From Mucilaginibacter xinganensis (GTDB lineage: Bacteria > Bacteroidota > Bacteroidia > Sphingobacteriales > Sphingobacteriaceae): DNA of 55,134 nucleotides. Both the position numbers and the translations under genes were made by a program. The stretch spans positions 1 through 55,134 of the forward strand of contig JAMFSA010000180.1 in the NCBI GenBank assembly GCA_026225055.1. The letters run 5' to 3'. Below are positions 34,489 to 44,000 of the stretch, piece after piece; the stretch's first letter is position 1; every line of letters begins with the position of its first letter. Under the pieces are notes generated by a model. That model made no database searches and was not told where the DNA came from. It saw nothing but the letters and a program-made list of their open reading frames with translations.

Positions 34489-35745
34489 TCATAGCTGAGC
34501 CAATTCCAATTTTTGTTCCTTTAAAAAGTAATACTTCATAATTGGCCCTGAAATAACCATAGTAACCACGGTCATCACTACTAATCCTTCAAACACAGGT
34601 CCGCTGATAATTTTCGCTTGTAAAGCAATTAAGCCCAAAACAATTTCCTGTGAACCGCGGGCATTCATGCCGAAAGCCACCGCGATAGATTCATTCCTGG
34701 TCATGCCGCTTAGAGAACTCCCAATCCGGGCACCGATCAATTTTGCAAGGAAAGCGATTACCAGTATAAGTACCACGATCTCCAGGTTGAAATTGGAGAT
34801 GAAATTTAGCCGTAACCCTACTGATGCAAAAAACAGGGGAGCCAGAACGTTAATAGTAAATTGATGTAATACCTGCTTATGCGCTTCAGTAAAATACTCG
34901 GAATCGCTGATAGCTACCCCTACTAAAAACGCACCAAAAACAGCGCGTACGCCAAGGGCTTCGGTAACCGCGGCACCTATAAAACAGAGGCAAACAGCTA
35001 CCGTAAATACGTTACTCCTCTTCCCGCTTTTACCGGCATAGGCAAGCAAACGGTGCACAATCCAGCGGCCGCCAGTTAGCATGAATACTGCGAACAGTAC
35101 AACAGTGATAACCGACCAAAAGGAAACCTGTTCTTTCCCGGCATTCATCATCTGGATAATGATTGAAAACAGGATCCATCCCAGAAAATCATCCACCATG
35201 GCTGCAGTTAATACTATATTACCGATCCTTGTTTTGAGAATATCTAAATCAAGTAATATTTTAGTGATGACAGAAAGCGCGGTAATGGAAAGTGCAGTAC
35301 CAAAAAACAGCGATGTAACCAATTGGTTATTAAAGCCATTAGCAAAATGATCTTTATACAAGAACCACACCGCCAAAAAGCCAATGGCAAACGGAAACAG
35401 AATACCGGATAAGCTAATGGCAATTGCCTGTTTTCCATTTTGTCTTATTTGTTTTAAATCAACTTCAAAACCTGCTATAAACATTAGCAGGATAATGCCA
35501 ATATTAGCTATTCCGTCAAAAGCGCTGCTAGCTTTCGGAGCCGAAATAAAGATGGTATTAAACAGATCAGGAAAAAAGGCACCTAATAAGGTAGGCCCTA
35601 CAATTATTCCGGCAAAAATTTCACCGATAATTGCGGGAAGTTTGTACCTACGGCAAAGTTCACCCAGCAGCCTGGCAGGTATCAGGATAAGCAGCAAGAT
35701 GATTAAGAAGTGAATGATTTCTGTAGAACTTAGTTTATTGATCAT
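34489..35745 (-). CDS. Cation:proton antiporter, CPA2/Kef-type membrane domain
   Basis: 418 aa, about 12 membrane helices, Na_H_Exchanger family. Landmarks: LPAIIGEIFAGIIVGPTLLG, ALSITALSVITKILLDL, MVDDFLGWILF (conserved Asp in a transmembrane helix) and FGMNARGSQEIVLGL. No C-terminal TrkA-N (RCK) domain is present, so it is the short form; the ion (K+ or Na+) cannot be told. A 29-aa membrane peptide ORF lies 11 bp upstream. No Shine-Dalgarno is seen. Confidence 0.92.
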   Translation of the reverse strand: MINKLSSTEIIHFLIILLLILIPARLLGELCRRYKLPAIIGEIFAGIIVGPTLLGAFFPDLFNTIFISAPKASSAFDGIANIGIILLMFIAGFEVDLKQIRQNGKQAIAISLSGILFPFAIGFLAVWFLYKDHFANGFNNQLVTSLFFGTALSITALSVITKILLDLDILKTRIGNIVLTAAMVDDFLGWILFSIIIQMMNAGKEQVSFWSVITVVLFAVFMLTGGRWIVHRLLAYAGKSGKRSNVFTVAVCLCFIGAAVTEALGVRAVFGAFLVGVAISDSEYFTEAHKQVLHQFTINVLAPLFFASVGLRLNFISNFNLEIVVLILVIAFLAKLIGARIGSSLSGMTRNESIAVAFGMNARGSQEIVLGLIALQAKIISGPVFEGLVVMTVVTMVISGPIMKYYFLKEQKLELAQL

Positions 35746-35756
35746 GTCTGTTTTTT

Positions 35757-35846
35757 TTAAGACCTGCCTGAACTTAATACCTGAATTTTTGCTGCCGCCA
35801 GTTTTTTCCTCCTGATAAAGTACCCAAAAATAATTGCTATAATCAT
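35757..35846 (-). CDS. 29-aa hydrophobic small ORF
   Basis: ATG 35846 to TAA 35757-35759. The peptide begins MIIAIIFGYFIRRKKLAAAK: a membrane helix followed by a basic patch. It starts 6 nt after the PhyH stop and ends 11 nt before the antiporter start, all on the minus strand. Size and build resemble small accessory peptides of ion transporters, but this is only an analogy. Below the size caught by normal gene calling. Confidence 0.4.
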   Translation of the reverse strand: MIIAIIFGYFIRRKKLAAAKIQVLSSGRS

Positions 35847-35852
35847 GGCGGT

Positions 35853-36656
35853 TTATTTAACAATTTTGGCTAAACGCTGATATAACGCTGTAGGACTATC
35901 CTCATTTTTCGGCTTATACTTTCCTGCTACTATCGGAATGTAAATTACCCGCCTGCGGCTTTCCTCGCCCACTACCGATGACTGTGCCACCCTATGCCAT
36001 AATCGCCCATCGTGAATGGTAAGGTCTCCGGCTGTAGGGGCAATAGCTATTTCATTCTCATCCGCATCATGATCCAAAAAGTATTTTTTGCGGAACAACA
36101 CCTGGTAAAGGCTTTGCTGATGTGTTCCCGGCAGGATGCGCAATCCGCCATTATCGGGTGATGCATCACTCAGGTGTATGCCTACGTTCAGCATCGGGTT
36201 TAATTTTGTGCCATGAAAAATATCACGTAAGCCATCGGTATGCCAGCCCATTTTGGTAAAGCTGCTTTCTTCGCTGTTTACATAATGATTAAAAACCATA
36301 CCGTCTTTTTCATCAACACCTAAACGGGAGCCCGGCACAATACTCAATAAGGTTTGGAACCGCGGATCGAGCGTAAACTCCGAAAGTAAGGCATGATGTT
36401 GATTGATGAATGCAAAACGCTGCACAATAACAGATCCATCAAGGTCTTTACCATATTTTATAGGCACACCGTTTATCTTTTCAATGCTGTTCTCTGTCCA
36501 GTTTTTTTCTACCTCTTTTGATGCACGTATAATATCCTGCACCGTTTCTGGTTCAATAAAATTTTTAAAATATATAAAACCGTTACGGTTAAAAAATGCT
36601 TGTTGTTCGTCAGTAATTTCAGCACCAAGGCTGAACCTTTGATAAGTGGTGTCCAT
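35853..36656 (-). CDS. Phytanoyl-CoA dioxygenase (PhyH) family protein
   Basis: 267 aa. PhyH-type 2-oxoglutarate/Fe(II) dioxygenase: iron ligands His139 and Asp141 in GWHTDGLRD and the distal His221 in HDGRLWHRV. A basic residue for 2-oxoglutarate is likely in the following EESRRRVIY. Family members hydroxylate or cleave varied small molecules; the substrate is unknown. The protein has no Cys. Upstream are a polycysteine leader ORF (36724-36771), a palindrome matching the susC2 motif with one mismatch, and a -7 element. This suggests induction when cysteine is scarce and perhaps a role in using an organosulfur compound (inference). Confidence 0.88.
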   Translation of the reverse strand: MDTTYQRFSLGAEITDEQQAFFNRNGFIYFKNFIEPETVQDIIRASKEVEKNWTENSIEKINGVPIKYGKDLDGSVIVQRFAFINQHHALLSEFTLDPRFQTLLSIVPGSRLGVDEKDGMVFNHYVNSEESSFTKMGWHTDGLRDIFHGTKLNPMLNVGIHLSDASPDNGGLRILPGTHQQSLYQVLFRKKYFLDHDADENEIAIAPTAGDLTIHDGRLWHRVAQSSVVGEESRRRVIYIPIVAGKYKPKNEDSPTALYQRLAKIVK

Positions 36657-36723
36657 TAAAAATAAAAGGGGGGAATAAAAAGGAAAAAATAAATGAATTT
36701 GTTAATTAAAATACTTGTAGCAT

Positions 36724-36771
36724 TTAACAACAACAGCAACACAAGCCAATCCGGGGGGAAGGCATTCGCAT
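36724..36771 (-). CDS. Polycysteine leader peptide upstream of the PhyH gene
   Basis: ATG 36771 to TAA 36724-36726 encodes MRMPSPRIGLCCCCC, with codons TGT TGC TGT TGT TGT just before the stop. A second ATG at 36765 gives 13 aa. The stop is 67 nt upstream of the PhyH start. Polycysteine short ORFs act as cysteine-responsive attenuators in mycobacteria: ribosomes stall on the Cys codons when Cys-tRNA is low and downstream expression rises. By analogy this is a leader peptide. The pyrimidine-rich stretch between leader and PhyH gene could serve as a Rho-loading region. No hairpin terminator was seen. Confidence 0.65.
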   Translation of the reverse strand: MRMPSPRIGLCCCCC

Positions 36772-36822
36772 GGAGTTTGCGGTGTTTATTTTACTGTTTT
36801 GATTCATTTAATTAAAATCTAT

Positions 36823-36847
36823 AATATCTATCTACTTTATAGATATT
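36823..36847. promoter_or_regulatory. Palindromic operator candidate upstream of the PhyH leader
   Basis: AATATCTAT-CTACTTT-ATAGATATT is a perfect 9-bp inverted repeat. Its core, CTATC-TACTT-TATAG (36828-36842), matches the CTATA-N5-TATAG motif with one mismatch. Confidence 0.5.
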
Positions 36848-36848
36848 G

Positions 36849-36856
36849 CAAATGTA
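36849..36856 (-). promoter_or_regulatory. -7 promoter element candidate for the PhyH transcript
   Basis: Minus strand TACATTTG fits TAnnTTTG. With this element the palindrome would cover the transcription start. An alternative, TAGATTTT at 36814-36821 (one mismatch), would put the palindrome at about -28, like the metN copy. The sequence does not decide between them. Confidence 0.4.
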
Positions 36857-36887
36857 GACAAATATTTATTATACCAAAATTTATTTA

Positions 36888-37640
36888 TTATTTTTTGTAA
36901 AGACCTGCCGTAATACGCTCAATCAATGATTTATTGATATAACGTGCACCAATTGCTGACAGCTTATTTAAAACCCCGGGTATGATCTCGGCCTTTTTAT
37001 TAAACATCCCTTCTACCCCAAGCTTTGCAACCTCCGCGGGCTGCATATTAAACTTTTCGGCAAGCTCTGCCAAAGCATCCATTCCGGCCCGGTGCGCAAA
37101 ACCTGTATCTGTAGGGCCGGGACAAAGGCAGCTTACAGCTACTGAACCTTTTAGTTCAACCCTAAGTGCCCTGCTAAACGAAAGCACAAATGCCTTGGAA
37201 GCGGCATATACGGCTAACGTTGGAACCGCCTGATAGGCCGCCGTACTTGAAACATTTAAAATATAAGAGGACTGTTGCTTTAATTGCGGTAACAGGTAAT
37301 GAGTTAATTCAATAACCGCATTTATATTAACCTGTAGCATATTTACCTGCTGCTCTATATTACCCTCTTCAAAATTACCCCATAAACCGTAACCTGCGTT
37401 ATTAACAAGCACTGATACCGGCAATTTATCGCAAAACTCCGCCACTCTTTTTGCAGCACCAGGTTCGGAAAGATCAATAGCAAAATACAGTGAGTCGTTC
37501 TGTAGTTCTTCGGCCAGTTGTTTAAGCTCAGTGGCCGAACGCGCTATCAAAAGTAATTTATATCCCTTTTTTGCTAACAGTATAGCTATCTCCCGCCCTA
37601 TTCCCTTACTTGCTCCTGTGACTACCGCGTATGAATTCAT
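36888..37640 (-). CDS. SDR family NAD(P)-dependent oxidoreductase
   Basis: 250 aa, classical short-chain dehydrogenase. Cofactor motif TGASKGIGRE (9-18), ALLINNAG equivalent VLVNNAGYG, catalytic Ser in LNVSSTAAY and YAASK (Tyr-x-x-x-Lys). A C-terminal stretch LNKLSAIGARYINKSLIERI is typical of DltE-like SDRs. The substrate is unknown. It lies 106 bp after the amidohydrolase on the same strand, and may or may not share its transcript. Confidence 0.9.
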   Translation of the reverse strand: MNSYAVVTGASKGIGREIAILLAKKGYKLLLIARSATELKQLAEELQNDSLYFAIDLSEPGAAKRVAEFCDKLPVSVLVNNAGYGLWGNFEEGNIEQQVNMLQVNINAVIELTHYLLPQLKQQSSYILNVSSTAAYQAVPTLAVYAASKAFVLSFSRALRVELKGSVAVSCLCPGPTDTGFAHRAGMDALAELAEKFNMQPAEVAKLGVEGMFNKKAEIIPGVLNKLSAIGARYINKSLIERITAGLYKK

Positions 37641-37746
37641 ATTTCACAATATAAGAAAGTCTGTTAAATTTATTGGGGAGAAATCTTTTCTTTTTATGGC
37701 TTATCAATTAAATATTTTTCCCATTAGAATATTTACGTTTTAGCTA

Positions 37747-39027
37747 TTATCTAAGGTAGATTTTACCCGCTTTCATCACAAAAACTACGTTTTTCATCAC
37801 TTTAATATCCGCGAGCGGATCACCGTCAACTGCAATTACATCGGCAAATTTACCTTTACTAATACTGCCCAACTCCTGCTCCTTTCCTAAAAGTATAGCT
37901 GCGCTGGAGGTAGCTGATTTTATCGCTTCTATTGGCGGCATTCCGGCATCAACCATATATCCAAACTCCAGGTAGTTCAGTCCGTGATCAAACGCACCTG
38001 CATCAGTTCCGAAGGCGATTTTCACACCTGCTTTGTAAGCTTTTGCAAAAGTGCGCTGTATCTGATCGCCGAAGGCAATAGCTTTAGCGGCAATAATTGG
38101 CGGATAATACCCTTTTTTTGCAGAGTCGGCAACGGCTTTACCAGCAATAATGGTGGGTACATACCAGGTACCATATTGCTTCATCAGCTTAATATCCTCA
38201 TCATCCATATAAGTGCCATGTTCAATTGAGGTTACACCACCCAGTATAGCTCTCCTGATCCCCTCTGCGCCGTGGGCATGGCAGGCTACCTTTAAACCGT
38301 AATCGTTGGCTGTTTCAACCACCGCCTTAATTTCATCAATGGTGAATTTCGCTTTTTTATTATTGTCACCCAGTTCAAATACACCTCCGGTTGATGCGAT
38401 CTTTATAACATCGACACCTGCTTTTATTTGCAGCCTTACTGCTTTTATCAGCTCATCCCTACCATCGGCAACCCCATCTTCGGGGCCGGGACGATGATTA
38501 AATACATCGTCCCGAAACCCGTTAGTAGGGTCGCTTGCACCACCGCTTGATGAAATGATCTTTCCGGCAGTAAATATGCGCGGACCATCAACCCAGCCAT
38601 TTTCAACTGCATTTCTCAGGCTGATGTTTACACCTGTGCCACCGAGATCCCGCACAGTAGTAAAACCGGCCAAAAGTGTTTTTTTTGCAAAATTTACTGA
38701 TCGATACGCGATATCAGCATCCGATAAAGTGAAAGTTTCCAGCAAGGTATTGGTACTCAAAATATCCTCCAGGTGTACGTGGCAATCAATAAGGCCAGGT
38801 AAAACGGTCTTTGATTTCAGATCGATCACCTTATCAGCACTTCCGGCATCGGGATAACCATTTACCACACTTTGTATCCGGCCGCTATCCACAATTATGG
38901 TTACCTTAGTTTGAACGGTATTGGATATTCCGTCAATAAGTTTACCGCAGTACAGGTACGTTTTTTGTGCCTGTACAATTTGAGTACACAGCAATAAACA
39001 CAATACTATTATCTTTTTCATTTGCAT
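37747..39027 (-). CDS. Secreted metal-dependent amidohydrolase
   Basis: 426 aa from ATG 39027 (MQMKKIIVLC), which follows GAAGAGGA at good spacing; a longer TTG start at 39054 is rejected. A signal peptide ends near QIVQAQ. The amidohydrolase metal site is visible: LIDCHVHLED (HxH), IKIASTGGVFE (Lys that is carboxylated in this group), CHAHGAEG, SIEHGTY and FGTDAGAF (Asp). The layout is that of imidazolonepropionase-like secreted amidohydrolases, some of which are dipeptidases. It follows the 153-aa protein of the second SusCD operon by 38 bp and probably acts on what that system binds. Unlike its upstream neighbours it is not depleted in Cys and Met. Confidence 0.9.
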   Translation of the reverse strand: MQMKKIIVLCLLLCTQIVQAQKTYLYCGKLIDGISNTVQTKVTIIVDSGRIQSVVNGYPDAGSADKVIDLKSKTVLPGLIDCHVHLEDILSTNTLLETFTLSDADIAYRSVNFAKKTLLAGFTTVRDLGGTGVNISLRNAVENGWVDGPRIFTAGKIISSSGGASDPTNGFRDDVFNHRPGPEDGVADGRDELIKAVRLQIKAGVDVIKIASTGGVFELGDNNKKAKFTIDEIKAVVETANDYGLKVACHAHGAEGIRRAILGGVTSIEHGTYMDDEDIKLMKQYGTWYVPTIIAGKAVADSAKKGYYPPIIAAKAIAFGDQIQRTFAKAYKAGVKIAFGTDAGAFDHGLNYLEFGYMVDAGMPPIEAIKSATSSAAILLGKEQELGSISKGKFADVIAVDGDPLADIKVMKNVVFVMKAGKIYLR

Positions 39028-39065
39028 ATATTTTCCTCTTCGGGAATGTATCAACCAGCGCTATA

Positions 39066-39527
39066 TTAATTTAAGGGAAGGCTTTCAACCGTAACATCCC
39101 AGTGCGCGAGCACAATTTCCCATCTGCGCTGCTCTTCCTTTTTATAAGTTTCCTGATCAGGGAATAATTGCAGTTTGTAAGGATCTACAATACTATAATC
39201 AAAGGCGAGCGCAGCCGTTTTAAAAACCACGCTTACTTTTAAATCCCAGCGGCTTTCTTCACTGCTGTGTAACCTTGGGGTTTCCGCTTCAATACTGATG
39301 ACATCGCCTTTTTCCTGCAGTTTTTTTAGTAAAGGATAGTGATTCTTTTTCCACAGTGCGATAAACTCATCTGTATACCCCCACTTTATTTTGTAGTAAT
39401 CTTCTATTTTAAAATACTCGGCAGGGTTAGCTTTTTGAGCCGAAGCCTGGTTACCGGAGATCAACAGAATTACCGCGATAAGCGTTACTGTTAATAATTT
39501 GAAGCGGTGCATGTTTACTTTTTTCAT
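39066..39527 (-). CDS. Small secreted protein of unknown function, sulfur-free
   Basis: 153 aa. A signal peptide ends near NQASAQ (31). The mature part (about 122 aa) starts KANPAEYFKIEDYYKIKWG and is rich in Trp, Tyr, Lys and Glu, with a ferredoxin-like alternation of helices and strands (inference). It contains no Cys and no Met. I do not recognise the family. It lies between susD2 (gap 22 bp) and the amidohydrolase (gap 38 bp), so it belongs to the operon and may be a periplasmic binding or chaperone-like component. Confidence 0.8.
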   Translation of the reverse strand: MKKVNMHRFKLLTVTLIAVILLISGNQASAQKANPAEYFKIEDYYKIKWGYTDEFIALWKKNHYPLLKKLQEKGDVISIEAETPRLHSSEESRWDLKVSVVFKTAALAFDYSIVDPYKLQLFPDQETYKKEEQRRWEIVLAHWDVTVESLPLN

Positions 39528-39549
39528 GTCGTTTAATTTTTATAGGTGA

Positions 39550-41001
39550 TTAATTTTTGTCCCAGAATAATTTTGTAGCAATATTATCTCCGCCTATTGC
39601 TGCGGCAGCCTGGCTGTAATTAGCCTCATTAACATTTTGCTCAGTTATTGGATAAGTGAAACGGTTAAGATACGAAGTTTGGTTTGGCGGCAACGGCAGC
39701 ACAAGCCCTAGCCTCCTGACCTCTGTCCAGGCCTCATATCCCCTGTTATAAAGGGCGATATATTTCTGTGTTCCGATCTTCAGTTTATAAGAGCCTGTAG
39801 CTGTTGCATATGCAACTTTAGGATTTGCCAGATAGGTACTAATGTCACTGGCGCTACCTCCCCAATAGGTTATGGAAGCTGTTATGGCATTAGTATAATG
39901 CTGTGCAGCAGTTCCGCCTACGTTAAAACCTCTTTCTATTGCTTCCGCCAGGTCAAATTCAACCTCCGAGTAATCAGCCAGTAACGATGGCAGATTTGGC
40001 TGGGCGATGGTGTTACTGAACGTTGAGAATTTGTTGTATGTATTAACCTTACCAATAGCGCCGCCTTTATATACCAGCACATCACTGGCTTGCGGGTTCG
40101 CATTTGTATCAATGGCGGTATAGTATGCAGGTCTCCTTGGGTCGTTTAAGCTATTCAGCAGGTCAACAAGTGTAGCCCCGGCAACGTAGTCTATTAAATG
40201 CCCTTGTACCTGGTCAACCCACAGCGGGTTTGTATTTGGTGTAGTTGTTAAATAATTAAAGCTTACGTTATCAGCATTTGATTGCAAAGCGTTTGGAGCA
40301 GCAGCTTCCACAGCCAGTTTAGCTTTTGCAGGCTCTACATCAGCCAAAGTAATACCAACCTTTAACTTTACGGTGTTGCCAAACTTTTTCCATGAGCTGA
40401 TCTCATTAACACCATTGAATAATAGATCAGCAGTATTGAAGCCGGGGGCAGTCGTGCTAAGCTTCGACAGTGCATCATCCAAACGGCTTAGTAAGCTATC
40501 ATAAATTTGGCTCGCGTCATCATATTTCGGCGTGGTATTAGTATAATCAACCGCTTGGGTATATGGGATGTTACCAAAAGTATTTACTAATACCGCGTAA
40601 GCATATACTTCCAGTATATTAATCTGCGCCAGTTGATTGCTTTTTTGTGTAGCCGATAAAGTTGCGTCAGTTTGGGTAAGCTTTTCCGCCTCGTATAAAT
40701 TGCGCAATACGTTTACATAAATGGCATTCCAGAAACCATCTGGCACATTACGCAATTTAAGGTCGTAGTCACTTTCAGATATAGCCGTTGTCTCCGTCCA
40801 TTGCTGGGCCGTTAGCCTGAATATATTAACGTTATAAGCACTGGTTGCCAACACATCCGACAGTTGTTTCTCCGCATAGGAAAACAATGTAGATGCCGGC
40901 ACAGCGGTTGCGCTTTTGGTATCATTATTCAGGTATTCATCTTTTTTAACACAGCCGCTTATTGCCATGGCAGTCAGCAGCGTTATTATTATCTTTTTCA
41001 T
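39550..41001 (-). CDS. SusD/RagB family lipoprotein (second SusCD pair), sulfur-depleted
   Basis: 483 aa. Lipobox AISGC gives Cys17. SusD features: EKQLSDVLATSAYNVNIFRL, AQINILEVYAYAVLVNTFGNIPYT, YDSLLSRLDDAL and the C-terminal GYEAWTEVRRLGL. It is closest to the SusD-like group that lacks the usual N-terminal LDxxP motif. After the lipid-anchored Cys, I count no Met and no Cys in 466 residues; the first SusD has several of each. The gene starts 4 bp after susC2. Confidence 0.92.
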   Translation of the reverse strand: MKKIIITLLTAMAISGCVKKDEYLNNDTKSATAVPASTLFSYAEKQLSDVLATSAYNVNIFRLTAQQWTETTAISESDYDLKLRNVPDGFWNAIYVNVLRNLYEAEKLTQTDATLSATQKSNQLAQINILEVYAYAVLVNTFGNIPYTQAVDYTNTTPKYDDASQIYDSLLSRLDDALSKLSTTAPGFNTADLLFNGVNEISSWKKFGNTVKLKVGITLADVEPAKAKLAVEAAAPNALQSNADNVSFNYLTTTPNTNPLWVDQVQGHLIDYVAGATLVDLLNSLNDPRRPAYYTAIDTNANPQASDVLVYKGGAIGKVNTYNKFSTFSNTIAQPNLPSLLADYSEVEFDLAEAIERGFNVGGTAAQHYTNAITASITYWGGSASDISTYLANPKVAYATATGSYKLKIGTQKYIALYNRGYEAWTEVRRLGLVLPLPPNQTSYLNRFTYPITEQNVNEANYSQAAAAIGGDNIATKLFWDKN

Positions 41002-41005
41002 CTTT

Positions 41006-44000
41006 TTAGAAGGTAAATTTTAAGTTAAAACCATATCTGCGAACATTAGGGTATGAGCCAAGCTGTACACCCTGGTAGGCGCTGCCTGCACCAAGCCCGT
41101 CTTCCGGATCGGCATAAGGGATGTTTTTATGAATGATCCAAAGGTTACGGCCGTTGAGCGAAACGTCGATCGCTTTTACTGCGCCTATTTTCTGTACAAA
41201 TGATGCAGGTACACTATAGGTAAATGCAGCCTCTCTCAGCTTAATGTATGAAGCATCATACACAAAGGCTTTGTTTGGAGCGGTTTGATAACCATATGCC
41301 GATTGGTTTTGCGAAGCATCGATCCTGGTGGTATTAGGTGCCCCATTTGCATAAACACCAGGCAGAATTACACCGCCACCTTGTGATAAAGGATTTCTTT
41401 TAGGATTGCCCAAATCGTTTAACCCGGCAGTTTCGGGATACAATCCTGTCCATAAGCCAAATACCATATCTACATCGTAAATACTACCACCATGGCTAAA
41501 GTCAACCAAAAAACTTAAAGTGAAGTTTTTGTAACGGAAGGCATTAAATACGCCACCAGTCCAATCGGGGTTGGAGTTGCCTAAATTATTGTTAGAGTTG
41601 GAGGTAAACAGGTAATGTCCGGTTGCATCAACTTCCGGTTGCCCGTTTTTGTAAATAAAATCAGTTCCCCTTAAAGTTCCGTATGGCTCGCCAACAGTAG
41701 CATTGGTTGTTACGCCACCTTTATAAGCCGCCAACTGGTAATTGTTAACCCCATCGTACAGCGATAAAACCTTGTTGGTGTTTTTAGCGAAGTTCACATT
41801 GATGTTCCAGGAGAAATCATCACTTTTTAACGGCGTACCATTTACTGTAACCTCTATCCCTTTATTTTGAACATTACCTGAATTTACGTACAAGCCATCG
41901 TACCCGGTGGCTGTAGATACCGATACCGGCAATATCTGGTTAATGGTATTATTTTTATAATAAGTAAAGTCGAACCCGATACGGTTTTTAAGAAAGGATG
42001 CTTCCAGGCCGGTTTCAAAGCTCTTTGTCCGCTCCGGTTTCAGGTCGGCATTGTTACGCACTGTAGATACATAGTAAAGCGGTTCAGAACCAAAATTGGC
42101 CGCTTTATCATAAACCTCGTTAATACTGTGAGATGGTGCATCGTTACCAACTTCAGCATAATTCAGTTTTACCTTACCGTTGGTAAGCCATGTATAATCC
42201 TTCAACAGACTCGAGAAAACAAAACTGCCAGCAACAGAAGGATAATAATAAGTATTATTTTTATCGGGAAGTGTTGTCGACTGATCACGCCTTAAAGTTC
42301 CATCAAGAAAGAGGAAGTCTTTGTAACCAAAGGTAACACCGCCAAAAACGCCGGTCACAACCTTCTGATCCACTTCCTCAATCGGATAATCTATCGGATT
42401 AACCGAGTTGCTTAAAGCAAACAATCCCGGTATCACCAACCCTCCGTTGGTTGACGCGCTGATGGAGTTGATATTCTGCCTCCGGGCGTTTAAGCCTAAA
42501 ACTCCTTTAAAGCTGATATCACTGGTAATGGCCTTATTGAAATTCAGCAACAGATCGTAGTTATTTTCTTTATAAGTACGATTTAAGCGATAATAGGATG
42601 ATGGCGTAACCACGCTACCAACGTTAATGCGCTGTTCCTGAAATTCGTTATAATAATCTTCTGAAGCGCGGCCCAGGATATCCAACCAGTTGAATAATTT
42701 ATAATCAAGACTTACGTTGCCAAAATAACGGTCCCTTTCATCAGTTTCGTAGTTTTGATATTGAACAAAATATGGATTATCCCAGTAAGCCGAGCTAAGA
42801 TCAGTAGGGCTTTTAACATTCCAGTTATCATTGGTGTTTGTTCTGAAATAAGCATCCTTCAGATCCTGAACATCTACGTTTACCTGCCAGAATTCGCGGA
42901 AATTTTGCAGCAGGTTCATAGGTTCACCATTTTGCCCGCCGAAGCCGGTGCCGCCCCGGCCCTTGCCTGCAGTTTGCGTGTAATTTACACTGGCCTCTAC
43001 AGTAAACTTATCCGTAAGTCTGTACGAGCCGCCGAAATCGAACAAATTTTTACCGATACTGCTATTCGGCAATATGCCATAATCATCTGAACGGGTATAG
43101 CCGATCTTATAGTTACCCTTGTCGGTACCGCCATCAATAAATAAGCTATTATTGAATGTATAAGGATGATTAAAGAATGTTGATGGGTCATTCTTAGCAG
43201 CTACCCATGGTGTTTGTTTGTGATAATAGGGCGATGTGGGATCTAATGATCGCCAGTCGTACACCAACAGGCTTGGATCAAACTTTTGGCCGTAGGAAGC
43301 ATCATCGTATGTAGGCACCACCAATTGTTTGGTACCATTGCCTAATATATCAGTATAATCAAAATGGCTGCCGGGTGTATTCGGGTCATAGTAAGGGCCA
43401 TAACCTGCGCCATACTCCTTTTGATATTGGGCGAACGTGCTTTTATCAACCGACCCCAATAACAGGCCTGTATTTAAAACTACATTAAGGCCTTTACTTC
43501 CCTTTTTAGTGGTGATAATAATGGCGCCATTTGCCGCCCGCGATCCGTAAAGCGCTGTAGAGGCCGCTCCCTTCAACACTGTAATACTGGCAACATCATC
43601 CGGGTTGATATCTGCACCCAGGCTGCCATAGTCATAACCACCCTTACCATTGCGTTGGTTTTGGGTTACATTACTCATGCCACCCAGTTCGAGCTCGCTT
43701 GAGTTATCGATAGGTACGCCATCAACCACAAACAATGGCTGGTTACTGCCCGATAATGATTTAGGTCCCCTTAGCACAATATTTGTTGAACCGCCAATAT
43801 CATTAGCCTGTTTAATCTGGGCGCCCGCTATCTTTCCCGACAATTCGCCCAGTAAATTGGTATTGCGGTTACTATTAACCTCTGCGCCACTCAGCGTTTG
43901 CGCAGAGTATGGCAACTCGCTTTTATTACGTGAAAGGCCCAGCGCTACTACCACCACTTCGCCCAATTTATTAGCGTTATGGGTTAATGTTACATTTATG

